64,000 nt of DNA from Streptomyces sp. H27-H1 (lineage in GTDB: Bacteria > Actinomycetota > Actinomycetes > Streptomycetales > Streptomycetaceae), in the NCBI RefSeq assembly GCF_026627445.1, contig NZ_JAPNLJ010000019.1:62001-126000 (forward strand), written 5' to 3'. How positions within the stretch are numbered: the stretch's first letter is position 1; each line of letters opens with the position of its first letter. Shown here piece by piece: positions 36,786 to 46,026 of the stretch. The notes under the pieces were generated by a model. That model ran no database searches, was not told the origin of the DNA, and was given only the letters and a program-made list of their open reading frames with translations. The translations under genes and the position numbers were made by a program.

Positions 36786-37997
36786 TCAGCCGGTCTGCGG
36801 GGCTCCGGCGGCGGCGCTCTTGGCCTGCCACTGCTCCCAGGTGAGGTTCCACTCGCCGTAGCCGTTGCCGATGTCCGGATTGCCCTTGGAGCCCTGGCCC
36901 GCGACCTCGAACGGGTCGCCCGCCTGGGACGCCGCGAAGAAGGCCTTGGCCTCCTCGTCACTCATGCCCACGCAGCCGGAACTGGTGTTGGCGCGGCCGA
37001 AGTTGGCGGTGTTCCACGGGGCGGCGTGCACGTACATGCCCGACCAGGTCAGCCGGATCGAGTACTCGACCATCTTGTCGTAGGAGTCGCCCAGGCCCAC
37101 CGTCTGGGAGTCCATCCGGATGGTGCCCTCCTTCGCCATCATCACCATCTTCCCGTCCCAGGAAGCCTTCTTCCCGCCGGGAGTGCCCGCCGAGATCGCA
37201 GTGGTGCCGACGGACTGGCCGTTCTCGGTGACCGTCATCCTCTTCGAGTCGAGGTCCACCTTCACCCGGCGGTCCTTGCCGATCTTGAACTCGGTGTTGT
37301 AGTCCTTGACGAACATCCCGCCGCCGGGGCCGGAGTCGACGCCGTTCAGGTTCATCTGGACCTTCACGTCGGTGCCGGACTTCCAGTACTCCTTGGGTCG
37401 CCAGTCCACCCGGTCCTTGCCCGAGTAGTCCTTGATCCAGCCCCAGGAACCCACGGTGTTGTCCGAGGTGGTGACCTTCAGCTGCTTCTCGACCGCGGCC
37501 TTGTCCTTCACCGGGTTGTCGAAGACGATCGAGACCGGCATGGCCACACCCACAGTGCTGCCCTTGGGGATGTTGATCGAGACCTTGTTCACCTGGTCGG
37601 GCGCCGAGGTCTTGAACGCCGTCGTGGCGCTCTGGCTGTCCGTGTTCTGGGCCTCGACCTTGTAGTCGGCCGAGGGCAGGGCGTTGGCCTGCGAGGTCCA
37701 GGTCTTCCCGTCGGCGGATATCTGGCCGGCCAGTTCACCGCCCTTGGCGTCCGTCACCTTCACCGTCGCGAGTTTTCCGTCGGCGATCGTCACGGTCACC
37801 GGCCGGCCCGCCTTGACCTGGTCGCCGGTCAGGTTCACCGAGACCGCCATGTCCGGCTTCTGCTTCATCTCGGACTTGGCTGTGCCGCCCGAAGCAGCGC
37901 CCCCACCGCAGGCGGCCAGCGAGGCGGCCAGCAGTGCGGTGCCGGCCGCCACGGCGGTGCGGCTGCGTACAGAGAAGACCCGGCGTGTGCGGCTCAA
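36786..37997 (-). CDS. Lipoprotein L,D-transpeptidase with Ig-like domains
   Basis: The TTG at 37997 is chosen because CCTCC complement (GGAGG, 38006-38010) lies 8 nt upstream. The 403-residue product has lipobox LAAC (Cys30) and two Ig-like domains (about 55-150 and 150-245). The YkuD catalytic domain carries HAAPWNTANFGRANTSSGC with the active-site Cys. The C-terminal tail is WNLTWEQW. It forms 3-3 crosslinks in peptidoglycan at the cell surface. The FemX-like and MurJ genes are divergent neighbours, so this is a cell-wall locus. Confidence 0.92.
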   Translation of the reverse strand: MSRTRRVFSVRSRTAVAAGTALLAASLAACGGGAASGGTAKSEMKQKPDMAVSVNLTGDQVKAGRPVTVTIADGKLATVKVTDAKGGELAGQISADGKTWTSQANALPSADYKVEAQNTDSQSATTAFKTSAPDQVNKVSINIPKGSTVGVAMPVSIVFDNPVKDKAAVEKQLKVTTSDNTVGSWGWIKDYSGKDRVDWRPKEYWKSGTDVKVQMNLNGVDSGPGGGMFVKDYNTEFKIGKDRRVKVDLDSKRMTVTENGQSVGTTAISAGTPGGKKASWDGKMVMMAKEGTIRMDSQTVGLGDSYDKMVEYSIRLTWSGMYVHAAPWNTANFGRANTSSGCVGMSDEEAKAFFAASQAGDPFEVAGQGSKGNPDIGNGYGEWNLTWEQWQAKSAAAGAPQTG

Positions 37998-38214
37998 CGA
38001 AAACCCCTCCGAAGTAATGATCGTGCGCAAAAGGAGATGCGAACGGAACGACTCTAGGTTGCGGGAGATTCGGAAAAGATCAGGATTCCCCTTGTGACAT
38101 ACACCGCAGCGATACGGTCATCGTCCGGTCACAATCGCCGCGCACTGCCGTCATGGACAGCTGTGAGAGTCCTGTGCATCCACCGATTTGGACGTACAGG
38201 AAGGCCGGTCAGCC

Positions 38215-39390
38215 GTGTGCGCACTGCTCGTGACCCCCACCCAGCAGGACCAGACCCGAAGCCGCGGCGAGGGGCTCACGGTGCGCTCCCTGTCCGTTCC
38301 GGAATATCGGGGATTCCTTTCCCGGCACGGCCGGGCCAGCTTTCTCCAGTACCCGTCGTGGGGCAGCGTAAAGGACCTTTGGCGATCGGAAAGGGTCGGA
38401 TGGCACTGTCCCGGCGGTGAGATAGAAGGTGCCGGGCTCGTTCTCTACCGTCAATTCCCGGGTACCCGCAAATACTTCGCCTACCTGCCCGAGGGGCCCG
38501 TCGCCGACTGGGCCGACCCCGACATCGACCGCTGGCTGACCCCCCTCAAGAACCACCTCAGGGCCTCCGGCGCCTTCGCCGTCCGCATCGGGCCCACCCC
38601 CGCCTACCGCCGCTGGGACGCGGCCACCGCCAAGTCGGGCACCGGACCGGGCCGGCAGATCTCCGACGTGCTCGCCACCGAGGTGGACCCGGTCGGCGCC
38701 GCGCTCGCCGACCGGCTGCGCACCCGCGGCTGGAAGCGCTGCGGCGGCGAGGACGACGGCGACGCCCAGCCGCGCCACGTCTTCCGCGTCCCGCTCGCCG
38801 GGCGCACCCTCGACGAGCTGTGGTCCGGCCTGAACCAGGAGTGGCGGCGCAATGTGCGCAAGGCCACCAAGGCGGGGGTCGAGACGGTGATCGCAACCGC
38901 TGCCGAGCTGCCCGAGTTCTACCGGCTGTTGCGCATCACCGAGGAACGCGACGGCTTCGAGCTCGGCCGCTCGCTCTCGTACTACCAGCAGCAGTACGAG
39001 GTCCTCAACGCCGAGGAGCCGGGCCGCATGCGCCTCTACCTGGGCATTCACCAGGGCGAGATCCTCGCCGCGCACACCATGATCGTGGCCGGCAGCCGGG
39101 TCTGGTACCAGACCGGCGCCTCCGCCGACCACCGCCGCGAGGTCCGCCCCAGCAACGCCCTTCAGTGGCGCATGATGTGCGACGCACATGCCCTCGGAGC
39201 GGACGAATACGACATGCGCGGGGTACCCTCCACCCTCGACCCCGACGAACGCTCCTTCGGGCTGCTGCGCTGGAAGCTCGGCACCGGCGGAGAGCTCGTC
39301 GAAACCCTCGGCGAGTGGGAGACCTCCATGGACGGATGCGCCAACACGGCCCTCTACAAGGCGTTCCAGGCGTACATGGCCCGCCGGTGA
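38215..39390 (+). CDS. FemABX-type peptidoglycan bridge aminoacyltransferase
   Basis: The GTG at 38215 follows AGGAAGG by 10 nt and gives 391 residues. It has the twin GNAT-like fold of FemX proteins, with motifs SFLQYPSWGSVK, GTRKYFAYLPEGPV, WRRNVRKATKAGVE and GADEYDMRGVPSTLD. Relatives add the first glycine (from Gly-tRNA) to lipid II in Streptomyces-type bridges. It overlaps murJ by GTGA, linking bridge formation and flipping. The 217-bp gap to the transpeptidase gene contains a GTCAT-N6-GTCAC pair near 38116-38131. Confidence 0.88.
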   Translation: MCALLVTPTQQDQTRSRGEGLTVRSLSVPEYRGFLSRHGRASFLQYPSWGSVKDLWRSERVGWHCPGGEIEGAGLVLYRQFPGTRKYFAYLPEGPVADWADPDIDRWLTPLKNHLRASGAFAVRIGPTPAYRRWDAATAKSGTGPGRQISDVLATEVDPVGAALADRLRTRGWKRCGGEDDGDAQPRHVFRVPLAGRTLDELWSGLNQEWRRNVRKATKAGVETVIATAAELPEFYRLLRITEERDGFELGRSLSYYQQQYEVLNAEEPGRMRLYLGIHQGEILAAHTMIVAGSRVWYQTGASADHRREVRPSNALQWRMMCDAHALGADEYDMRGVPSTLDPDERSFGLLRWKLGTGGELVETLGEWETSMDGCANTALYKAFQAYMARR

Positions 39391-41072
39391 CCCTCGCAGA
39401 CCCCAGGGCGGCCGACACCCAGGCCGCGACCGAGCCCGCCGCCGACCGCGCGGCACCGAGGAAGAACTCGGTGCTGCGCAGCGGCGCGCTCATGGCCGCC
39501 GGCTCGATCGTCTCCCGCGCCACCGGCTTCGTACGCACCGCCGTGATCGGCGCCGCCCTCGGCACCACGCTGCTCGGCGACGGCTACGCGGTCGCCAACA
39601 CCGTCCCGAACATCCTGTACATCCTGCTCATCGGCGGCGCCCTCAACGCCGTGTTCGTCCCCGAGCTGGTCCGCGCCGCCAAGGAGCACGAGGACGGCGG
39701 AGCCGCCTACACCGACCGGCTGCTCACCGTCTGCACGGCCGCGCTCGTGGTCCTCACCGCGGCCGCCGTCCTGGCCGCCCCGCTGATCGTCTCGGCGTAC
39801 ACCGGCTACAGCGGGGACCAGCAGTCCGCCACCGTGGCCCTGGCCCGGTACTGCCTCCCGCAGATCCTCTTCTACGGGCTGTTCACCCTGCTCGGACAGG
39901 TACTCAACGCCCGCGGCCGGTTCGGCGCGATGATGTGGACCCCAGTCCTCAACAACCTCGTCGTCATCGCCGTCTTCGGGCTCTTCCTCTCCGTCTCGCA
40001 CGGCTCCGGCGGCGCGTTCAGCGACTCCGACACCCGGCTGCTGGGCATCGGCACCACCGCCGGCATCGTCGTCCAGGCCCTCGGCCTGATCCCCCCGCTG
40101 CGCGCCGCCCGCTTCCGCTGGCGCCCCCGCTTCGACTGGCACGGCAGCGGACTGGCCCGCCCGCTGCGCAACGCCGGCTGGCTCGTCCTGCTCGTCCTGA
40201 GCAACCAGCTCGCCTACTGGGTCGTGACCCGCCTCTCCACCTCCACCGGGGAGCGCGCCGTGGCCGAAGGCCTCGCGGGCGGCGCCGGGTACATCGCCTA
40301 CAGCAACGCCTACCTGCTGTGGATGGTCCCGCAGGGCATCATCACCGTCTCCCTCGTCACCGCCCTCATGCCCCGCATGAGCGCCGCCGCCACCGACGGC
40401 GACCTCGGACGCGTGCGCGCGGACGTCTCCTACGCCCTGCGCTCCAGCGCCGCCCTCGTCGTCCCGGCCGCGGCCCTCTTCGCGGCCCTGGCGCCCTGGG
40501 TGATCGGCAGCGTCTTCGAGTACGGGCGCACCGGCCCCGCGGACGTAGCCGTCATGGCCGGCATGCTCACGGCCTTCGCGCCCGGCCTGATCGCCTACTC
40601 CGCGCAGTACGTGCTCTCCCGCGGCTTCTACGCCCTGTCCGACACCCGGACCCCCTTCTTCCTCAACCTGGTCATCGCGGCCCTCAACGCCGCCCTCTCG
40701 GCCGCCGCCTATCTCCTGCTGCCGCCGCGCTGGGCGGTCACGGGCATGGCCGCGGCCTGCTCGATCGCCTTCACGGCGGGCGCCGTCGTCACCGCCCGCA
40801 CCCTCGCCCGGCGACTGGGCCCGCGCACGGGGACCCGTACGCAGCGCAGGAACACAGCCGTACGGACCCACCTGCGGCTCCTCGCCGTGTGCGCCCCGGC
40901 GGCCGTCGCCGGGTACGCCGCCGCGCGCTCCGTCGACCGGTTCGGGAATCTCGCCGGGGCCGCGGCGGGAACCGCGGTGATCGTCCTCGTCGTCGTACTC
41001 CTCGCCCGCCCGCTGCGAGTCACGGAGATCACCGACCTGCTGGACTCCGTACGACGCAAAACCGGCCGCTAG
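39387..41072 (+). CDS. murJ: MurJ-family lipid II flippase
   Basis: The 561-residue polytopic protein has about 14 membrane helices. Family motifs include SIVSRATGFVRTAVIGAALG, ANTVPNILYILLIGGALNAV, FVPELVRA, and FYALSDTRTPF in the middle. An Ala/Arg-rich N-terminal extension of 25 residues precedes helix 1. It starts inside the FemX stop codon. Streptomyces has several MurJ/MviN paralogues, and whether this is the essential copy cannot be told. Confidence 0.88.
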   Translation: MTLADPRAADTQAATEPAADRAAPRKNSVLRSGALMAAGSIVSRATGFVRTAVIGAALGTTLLGDGYAVANTVPNILYILLIGGALNAVFVPELVRAAKEHEDGGAAYTDRLLTVCTAALVVLTAAAVLAAPLIVSAYTGYSGDQQSATVALARYCLPQILFYGLFTLLGQVLNARGRFGAMMWTPVLNNLVVIAVFGLFLSVSHGSGGAFSDSDTRLLGIGTTAGIVVQALGLIPPLRAARFRWRPRFDWHGSGLARPLRNAGWLVLLVLSNQLAYWVVTRLSTSTGERAVAEGLAGGAGYIAYSNAYLLWMVPQGIITVSLVTALMPRMSAAATDGDLGRVRADVSYALRSSAALVVPAAALFAALAPWVIGSVFEYGRTGPADVAVMAGMLTAFAPGLIAYSAQYVLSRGFYALSDTRTPFFLNLVIAALNAALSAAAYLLLPPRWAVTGMAAACSIAFTAGAVVTARTLARRLGPRTGTRTQRRNTAVRTHLRLLAVCAPAAVAGYAAARSVDRFGNLAGAAAGTAVIVLVVVLLARPLRVTEITDLLDSVRRKTGR

Positions 41073-41073
41073 C

Positions 41074-41121
41074 CGGTCCCCCTTCCGGCCGCCCGAATCG
41101 GCCGAATGGGGGAGGGGACCG
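41074..41121 (+). terminator. Hairpin after murJ
   Basis: Arms CGGTCCCC (41074-41081) and GGGGACCG (41114-41121) close a loop that contains a second small stem (CGGCCG elements). Confidence 0.4.
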
Positions 41122-41147
41122 TTCGATCACCCTGGAATACTGACCCG

Positions 41148-41831
41148 ATGCCACGCGTACTGCTGATCGAGGACGACCCTTCCATCAGAGAGGGCGTGGG
41201 CCTCGGCCTGCGCCGCCGGGGCCACGAGGTGAGCGCCGCCGAGACCGGCGAGGCAGGGCTCGGCCTCATGGCGAGCTTCCACCCCGAACTGGTCCTGCTC
41301 GATCTCATGCTGCCCGGCATCAACGGCGTCCAGGTCTGCCGCCGGATCCGCGAGACCAGCCAGGTCCCGATCATCATGCTCACCGCACGCGGCGACGACT
41401 TCGACATAGTCGTCGGCCTGGAGGCCGGAGCCGACGACTACATCGTCAAACCCGCCCGCACCGAGGTCATAGAAGCCCGCATCAAGGCCGTGCTGCGCCG
41501 CCTCACCGAGCCCGCCGGCGGCCGCCCCGAGGTGGAGTTCCACGGCGAGCTGCTCATCGACCGCTCCGGCCTCACCGTCGCCAAGAACGGCGTGCGCGTC
41601 CCCCTGGCCCCCAGCGAGATCAAGCTCCTGCTGCACCTGTCGGCCTCGCCCGAGCAGGTCTTCTCCCGCCAACAGCTCCTCGAATACGTGTGGGAGCACA
41701 GCTACCACGCCGACGCCCGGCTGGTGGACGCCTGCGTACGCCGCCTGCGCACCAAGATCGAGGACCCGGACGACACCCCCCGCTACATCCAGACCGTGCG
41801 CGGCTTCGGCTACCGCTTCGGTCCCCTGTAA
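41148..41831 (+). CDS. OmpR/PhoB-type response regulator
   Basis: The 227-residue product has a receiver domain (ED at 8-9, phospho-acceptor Asp52 in LLDLMLPG, Lys in VKPA) and a C-terminal winged helix (about 128-225; VDACVRRLRTKIEDP, TVRGFGYRF). It is followed 9 nt later by its kinase and then by a lipoprotein, one operon. It resembles AfsQ1/CseB-like regulators but is not clearly either. Possible leaderless start: TACTGA a few bases before the ATG. Confidence 0.92.
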   Translation: MPRVLLIEDDPSIREGVGLGLRRRGHEVSAAETGEAGLGLMASFHPELVLLDLMLPGINGVQVCRRIRETSQVPIIMLTARGDDFDIVVGLEAGADDYIVKPARTEVIEARIKAVLRRLTEPAGGRPEVEFHGELLIDRSGLTVAKNGVRVPLAPSEIKLLLHLSASPEQVFSRQQLLEYVWEHSYHADARLVDACVRRLRTKIEDPDDTPRYIQTVRGFGYRFGPL

Positions 41832-41840
41832 GCGGCGCGC

Positions 41841-43289
41841 ATGAGACGTTTCACACCGCTCGGCCTGCGCACCCGGCTGATCGCCGCCTTCCTGCTCGTC
41901 GCCGCCATCTGCGCGGTGACCACGGCCGCGCTCACCTACCAGCAGGCCCGCAACGCGATCCTCAAGCAGAGCCAGGACACCGCCGTCAGCACCCTGCGCG
42001 ACCTGGTCGACTCCCAGTACACCCAGCTGCCCATGGGCCAGGCCGAGCTCGCGCGGCTCGTCGGGGAGCTGGGCAAGCGCGGCCAGCCGCACCCCTGGAT
42101 CGTCTACGGGGAGTACGGAAAACTGCGCGCCAGCTCGAACCAGGGCGGCGCGCTCACCTCCCCCTCCATCAGCGAGAAGCTCCGCAGCCAGGTGAGCGCC
42201 CACCCGCACGGAGCCTTCCAGCGCACGGAGGACCGCAGCGGCAACCTCTCCCTCGTCGTCGGCATGCCGGCCGTCTTCAAGTACAAGGAGTCCTACGAGA
42301 CCACCGGCGCGGTCTTCTACGCGGTCGTGCCCCTGGAATCGGAACAGACCACCGTGGAGGCCATGGTCGCCGCCGCCAGACGGGGCGCCGTACCGGGCCT
42401 GGCGATCTCCGTGATCCCCGCCCTGCTCGCGGCGCGCAGCGTGCTGAGGCCCGTACGGGACATGCGCAAGGCCGCCCAGCGGCTGGGCCGCGGCCGGCTC
42501 GACACCCGCATCGAGGTGCGCGGCGCCGATGAACTCGCCGGACTCGCCCGCACCTTCAACGAGACGGCCCGGGCCCTCGAACAGTCGGTCAGCGAGCTCC
42601 GGGAGGCCGAGGCCCGGGCACGCCGGTTCGCCGCCGACGTCTCCCACGAACTGCGCACCCCGCTCGCCGGGATGCTCGCGGTCACCGAGGTCCTGGACGA
42701 GGACGCCGAGGAGCTCGACGCCGACACCGCCAAGGCGCTGCGCCTGATCAGCGCCGAGACCGGGAAACTCGCCGTGCTCGTCGAGGACCTCATGGAGATC
42801 TCCCGCTTCGACGCCCGCGCCGCCGAGCTCAACCTCGACGAGGTCGACGTCGCCGAGACCGTCACCAAGACGCTGGAACGCCGCCACTGGACCGACGGCC
42901 GGGTCAGCACCGACCTGCCCCCGGACATCCGTGCCCGGCTCGACCCCCGCCGTTTCGACGTGGTCCTCGCCAACCTCGTGGGCAACGCCCTCAAACACGG
43001 CGGGGCCCCGGTCCGCGTCGGCGTCCGCACCGAGACCCGGCCCGAGGGCGAGCGGCTGCTGGTCGAGGTCGCCGACAGCGGCCCCGGCATCGCCCCCGAG
43101 GTGCTGCCGCACATATTCGACCGGTTCTTCAAGGCCGACGCGGCCCGCACCCGCTCCACGGGCAGCGGGCTGGGCCTGGCCATCACCTTGGAGAACGTCC
43201 GCCTGCACGGCGGCACCCTGCACGCGGCCAACGGCCCCGGCGGCGGAGCCCTCTTCACCCTCGACATGCCGCTGGAGGCCCGCGTATGA
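41841..43289 (+). CDS. Sensor histidine kinase (HAMP-HisKA)
   Basis: The 482-residue kinase has a first membrane helix (12-32), an extracellular sensor (33-155) and a second membrane helix (about 180-200). HAMP (203-255) is followed by HisKA with His269 in SHELRTPLAGM and by HATPase (NLVGNALKHGG, DSGPGIAPE, GSGLGLAI). The partner regulator lies just upstream, and the lipoprotein gene overlaps its stop (ATGA). The lipoprotein may modulate sensing, as CseA does for CseC (analogy, not homology). Confidence 0.92.
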   Translation: MRRFTPLGLRTRLIAAFLLVAAICAVTTAALTYQQARNAILKQSQDTAVSTLRDLVDSQYTQLPMGQAELARLVGELGKRGQPHPWIVYGEYGKLRASSNQGGALTSPSISEKLRSQVSAHPHGAFQRTEDRSGNLSLVVGMPAVFKYKESYETTGAVFYAVVPLESEQTTVEAMVAAARRGAVPGLAISVIPALLAARSVLRPVRDMRKAAQRLGRGRLDTRIEVRGADELAGLARTFNETARALEQSVSELREAEARARRFAADVSHELRTPLAGMLAVTEVLDEDAEELDADTAKALRLISAETGKLAVLVEDLMEISRFDARAAELNLDEVDVAETVTKTLERRHWTDGRVSTDLPPDIRARLDPRRFDVVLANLVGNALKHGGAPVRVGVRTETRPEGERLLVEVADSGPGIAPEVLPHIFDRFFKADAARTRSTGSGLGLAITLENVRLHGGTLHAANGPGGGALFTLDMPLEARV

Positions 43290-43813
43290 ACCGGGTGCGC
43301 ACGACCGTGGCCGCGGCCGCGCTGACCGTCCCGCTGCTGCTCGCCACCGGCTGCGGCATCGCCACCACCGGGGTCATCGAGAGCGGCAGCGCCGGTACCG
43401 TGAAACTGGCCACCGCGCCGGACCCGGGCCTGCTCTACTTCATCGCGCCGGGCGGCGCACTCGTCCCGGTGCCCGTCTCCGACCGGATGCAGCGGCCGGA
43501 CATCGGCTTCACGATCGGGATGCTGCTGGAGGGCCCGAACGAGGCCGCGCGGGAGGCCGGACTGACCACCGAGATACCGGCGTTGGGGACCAGGGCCGGC
43601 GCCTACCCGTTCACCAGGTTCGACGGCACCGACGGCAAGCCCGTCGAGGTGCGGCTGCCCATCCCGGTCGGGCCGCTGTCCGGACCGGCCCGCCGCCAAC
43701 TGGCGTGCACGGCCATCGCGGCGGTGCACACGTCGGCGACGCCCGACGTGCTCCTCGTGGGCCCCGAGGGCGAGGAGCGGCGCGCCACGTGCCAGGTAGA
43801 GCCGGAGGGCTGA
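43286..43813 (+). CDS. Small lipoprotein linked to the two-component system
   Basis: The ATG overlaps the kinase stop, with GGAGG 7 nt upstream. The 175-residue product has lipobox ATGC (Cys23), followed by GIATTGVIESGSAG and a single domain resembling the GerMN-type fold of LpqB-like lipoproteins (IGFTIGMLLEGPNEAAREAG). Two later cysteines could form a disulfide. Likely an accessory sensor at the outer membrane face. Confidence 0.82.
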   Translation: MNRVRTTVAAAALTVPLLLATGCGIATTGVIESGSAGTVKLATAPDPGLLYFIAPGGALVPVPVSDRMQRPDIGFTIGMLLEGPNEAAREAGLTTEIPALGTRAGAYPFTRFDGTDGKPVEVRLPIPVGPLSGPARRQLACTAIAAVHTSATPDVLLVGPEGEERRATCQVEPEG

Positions 43814-43831
43814 GCCGGGGCCGGGACGCCG

Positions 43832-43908
43832 GGTACGGCTGACCGGGCACCGCCCGCCGGGGCACGGCTGACCCGGCACCGCTCGCCCGGGCACGGCTGA
43901 CCCGGGCC
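43832..43908. repeat. 29-bp tandem repeat, 2.6 copies
   Basis: Copies start at 43832, 43861 and 43890 and share a GGCACGGCTGACCCGG core. They fill most of the 157-bp gap before the P450 gene. Confidence 0.75.
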
Positions 43909-43970
43909 GGGGCGCCCCGGCCCCGCGGGGCCCCTTGCGGGCCGGGCCGCTCCCCGCCACGGTGTGGCGC

Positions 43971-45227
43971 ATGGACCAAGGACCGGCCCCCGATGTCTTC
44001 GACCCGCGCCTCTACGCCGAAGGCGTCCCGTACGCGCGCTACCGCCTGCTGCGCGACCACCGCCCGGTGGCCTGGCAGAGCGAGCCGGAGGTGCTCGGCT
44101 GGCCCGCCGGCCCCGGCTTCTGGGCCGTCACCCGGCACGCCGACGTGGTCCGGGTCCTGCGCGACCACCGCACGTACTCTTCCCACCTGGGCGCCACCCA
44201 GATCCGCGACCCCGATCCGGCCGACCTGCCCTTCCTGCGGCGCACCATGCTCAACCAGGATCCCCCCGAGCACGGGACCCTGCGCCGGACCGTGGCCCGC
44301 GCCTTCACCCCGGCCCGCGTCGACGCCTTCGCCGCCAGGGTCCGCGACCGCGCCCGTACGCTGCTGCGCGCCGCCCGCGACGGCGCCGAGGACGGGGCCG
44401 CCGACCTGGTGCGCTGCGTCACCGACGAGTACGCCCTGCTGAACCTCACCGATCTGCTGGGCATCCCGGCCGCCGACCGGGGGCTGCTGCTGGAGTGGAC
44501 CGTACGGATCATCGGCTACCAGGACGCCGAGGACGCTCCCGCGCCGCGGCTCGGCCCGGACGGGAAGCCGCTGAACCCGCGCTCGCCCGCGCTCCTCGGC
44601 GAGATGTTCGCGTACGCCCGCGAACTGGCCGCGCACAAGCGGGCCCACCCCGGCGACGACGTCATGACCGCCCTCGCGCTCGCCGGACTCCAGGAGGCGG
44701 AGCTGGAGATGTTCTTCTTCCTGCTCACCGTCGCGGGCAACGACACCGTGCGCTCCGCCGCACCCGGCGGCCTGCTCGCCCTGGCCCGCGACCCGGGCGC
44801 CTACGCCGAACTCGCCGCCGGCCGGGCCCCGGTGGACCGGGCCGTCGAGGAACTCCTGCGCGTCCACCCGCCGGTGCTGAGCTTTCGCCGCACCGCCGCC
44901 GCCGACACCGAACTCGCCGGGCAGCCGATCCGGGCCGGTGACAAGGTGGTGGTCTTCCACGCTTCCGCCAACCACGACGAGCGGGTCTTCACCGACCCCG
45001 GCCGCCTCGACCTCGGCCGCGCCCCCAACCCGCACGTCTCCTTCGGGGACGGCCCGCACGTCTGCCTCGGCGCGCATTTCGCGCGGCTGCAGCTGCGCGT
45101 CCTCTACGAGGAGTGGCGCGCCCTCATGCCCGCACCGGAACTGGCGGGACCGCCGCGCCGGTTGGTGTCCAACTTCATCAACGGGATCACACGGCTGCCA
45201 CTGCGGGTGTCCGGGCCGGGCCGGTGA
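43971..45227 (+). CDS. Cytochrome P450
   Basis: The 418-residue P450 has I-helix LTVAGNDTVRSA, EELLRVHPP (ExxR region), FRRTAAAD, and heme loop FGDGPHVCLGAHFAR with axial Cys365. The AGNDT variant and the N-terminal half resemble the CYP125/CYP142/CYP124 group that hydroxylates sterol or branched-chain tails, so an aliphatic substrate is plausible. No Shine-Dalgarno site is obvious. The 3' end overlaps the convergent gene by 41 bp. Confidence 0.9.
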   Translation: MDQGPAPDVFDPRLYAEGVPYARYRLLRDHRPVAWQSEPEVLGWPAGPGFWAVTRHADVVRVLRDHRTYSSHLGATQIRDPDPADLPFLRRTMLNQDPPEHGTLRRTVARAFTPARVDAFAARVRDRARTLLRAARDGAEDGAADLVRCVTDEYALLNLTDLLGIPAADRGLLLEWTVRIIGYQDAEDAPAPRLGPDGKPLNPRSPALLGEMFAYARELAAHKRAHPGDDVMTALALAGLQEAELEMFFFLLTVAGNDTVRSAAPGGLLALARDPGAYAELAAGRAPVDRAVEELLRVHPPVLSFRRTAAADTELAGQPIRAGDKVVVFHASANHDERVFTDPGRLDLGRAPNPHVSFGDGPHVCLGAHFARLQLRVLYEEWRALMPAPELAGPPRRLVSNFINGITRLPLRVSGPGR

Positions 45228-45912
45228 CATCGGCGACCAGCTCCGTCACATCGGGGCCGTAGGCGTCGGAATTGACCACCTTCAGCAGGATGCAGAAGGA
45301 GTCGTTGCCGTAGGCCCCGGCCAGCCTCCGGTGGTGCTTGGCCAGATAGCGGGCCGCCGCCTGATTGCTGATCGCGGTCTGGCCGCACAGCAGGAACACC
45401 GGCCGGGAGCCCTGCCCGGTCGTCAGCCGCGCCAGCAGCACGTACTCGACGAGGCCCTTCTGCCAGCGGTACGTCTCCCCGCCGACGGTGATGGCCCCGC
45501 GGTCCGGTACGGGCTCGCTGGAGACGAGGATCCGTACCCCGGGGAGCATGGAGGCCAGATGCGCCGTCGTACGGGCATTGGAGGGCGGCCCGCCCACACA
45601 GAACTCCGCCCGCTCGCCGAAGCCCTGGCGGGCCCCGTCGTGGGTGACGATCTGGACGTTCGCCCCGCAGTCCTTGATCAGGGCGGATATCTCCAGCAGG
45701 GCGAAGGCGTCGTTGCGGTGCAGCGAGGAATCGGTGCCGCCCATCTGCCGGTTGACCACGAACAGGCAGTCGGAACCGGTCGGCAGCCCGAAGAAGCCCT
45801 GCTTGCGGCGCAGCGCGCGGCGCCAGAGATAGGTCCGGGAGAACCAGCCGAAGCCGCCGCTGACGGCGGTGGCCACCACCCCCAGCACGATGTTGCGCAC
45901 GTCGTCGTTCAT
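45187..45912 (-). CDS. Membrane-anchored protein of unknown function
   Basis: The ATG at 45912 gives 241 residues. A single N-terminal helix (about 6-25) is followed by a basic stretch and a cytoplasmic alpha/beta domain (DCLFVVNRQMGGTDSS, then RPVFLLCGQTAISNQAAARY, and a C-terminal DSFCILLKVVN). It could bind a nucleotide or phosphate-like ligand, but I see no known catalytic motif. Overlaps the P450 3' end antisense and is divergent from ggt. Confidence 0.7.
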   Translation of the reverse strand: MNDDVRNIVLGVVATAVSGGFGWFSRTYLWRRALRRKQGFFGLPTGSDCLFVVNRQMGGTDSSLHRNDAFALLEISALIKDCGANVQIVTHDGARQGFGERAEFCVGGPPSNARTTAHLASMLPGVRILVSSEPVPDRGAITVGGETYRWQKGLVEYVLLARLTTGQGSRPVFLLCGQTAISNQAAARYLAKHHRRLAGAYGNDSFCILLKVVNSDAYGPDVTELVADVTGPARTPAVAAV

Positions 45913-46026
45913 GGCGCGGATGTTAACCCGCAGGGGGCATTCCTGACGCGGAGGGTGCGTGGAAGTTAAAGTGCCGGACTCAGGCCTGGGCCAGGGGGGC
46001 TGACAGGCCGTCGACTGGAGGTACGG

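Noticed and set aside
41148-43813. Naming the three-gene signalling operon cseBC or afsQ1Q2
   Set aside because: The regulator and kinase sequences do not clearly match either system. Only the layout is similar.
43832-43908. CRISPR-like array
   Set aside because: The copies are contiguous with no unique spacers and no cas genes nearby.
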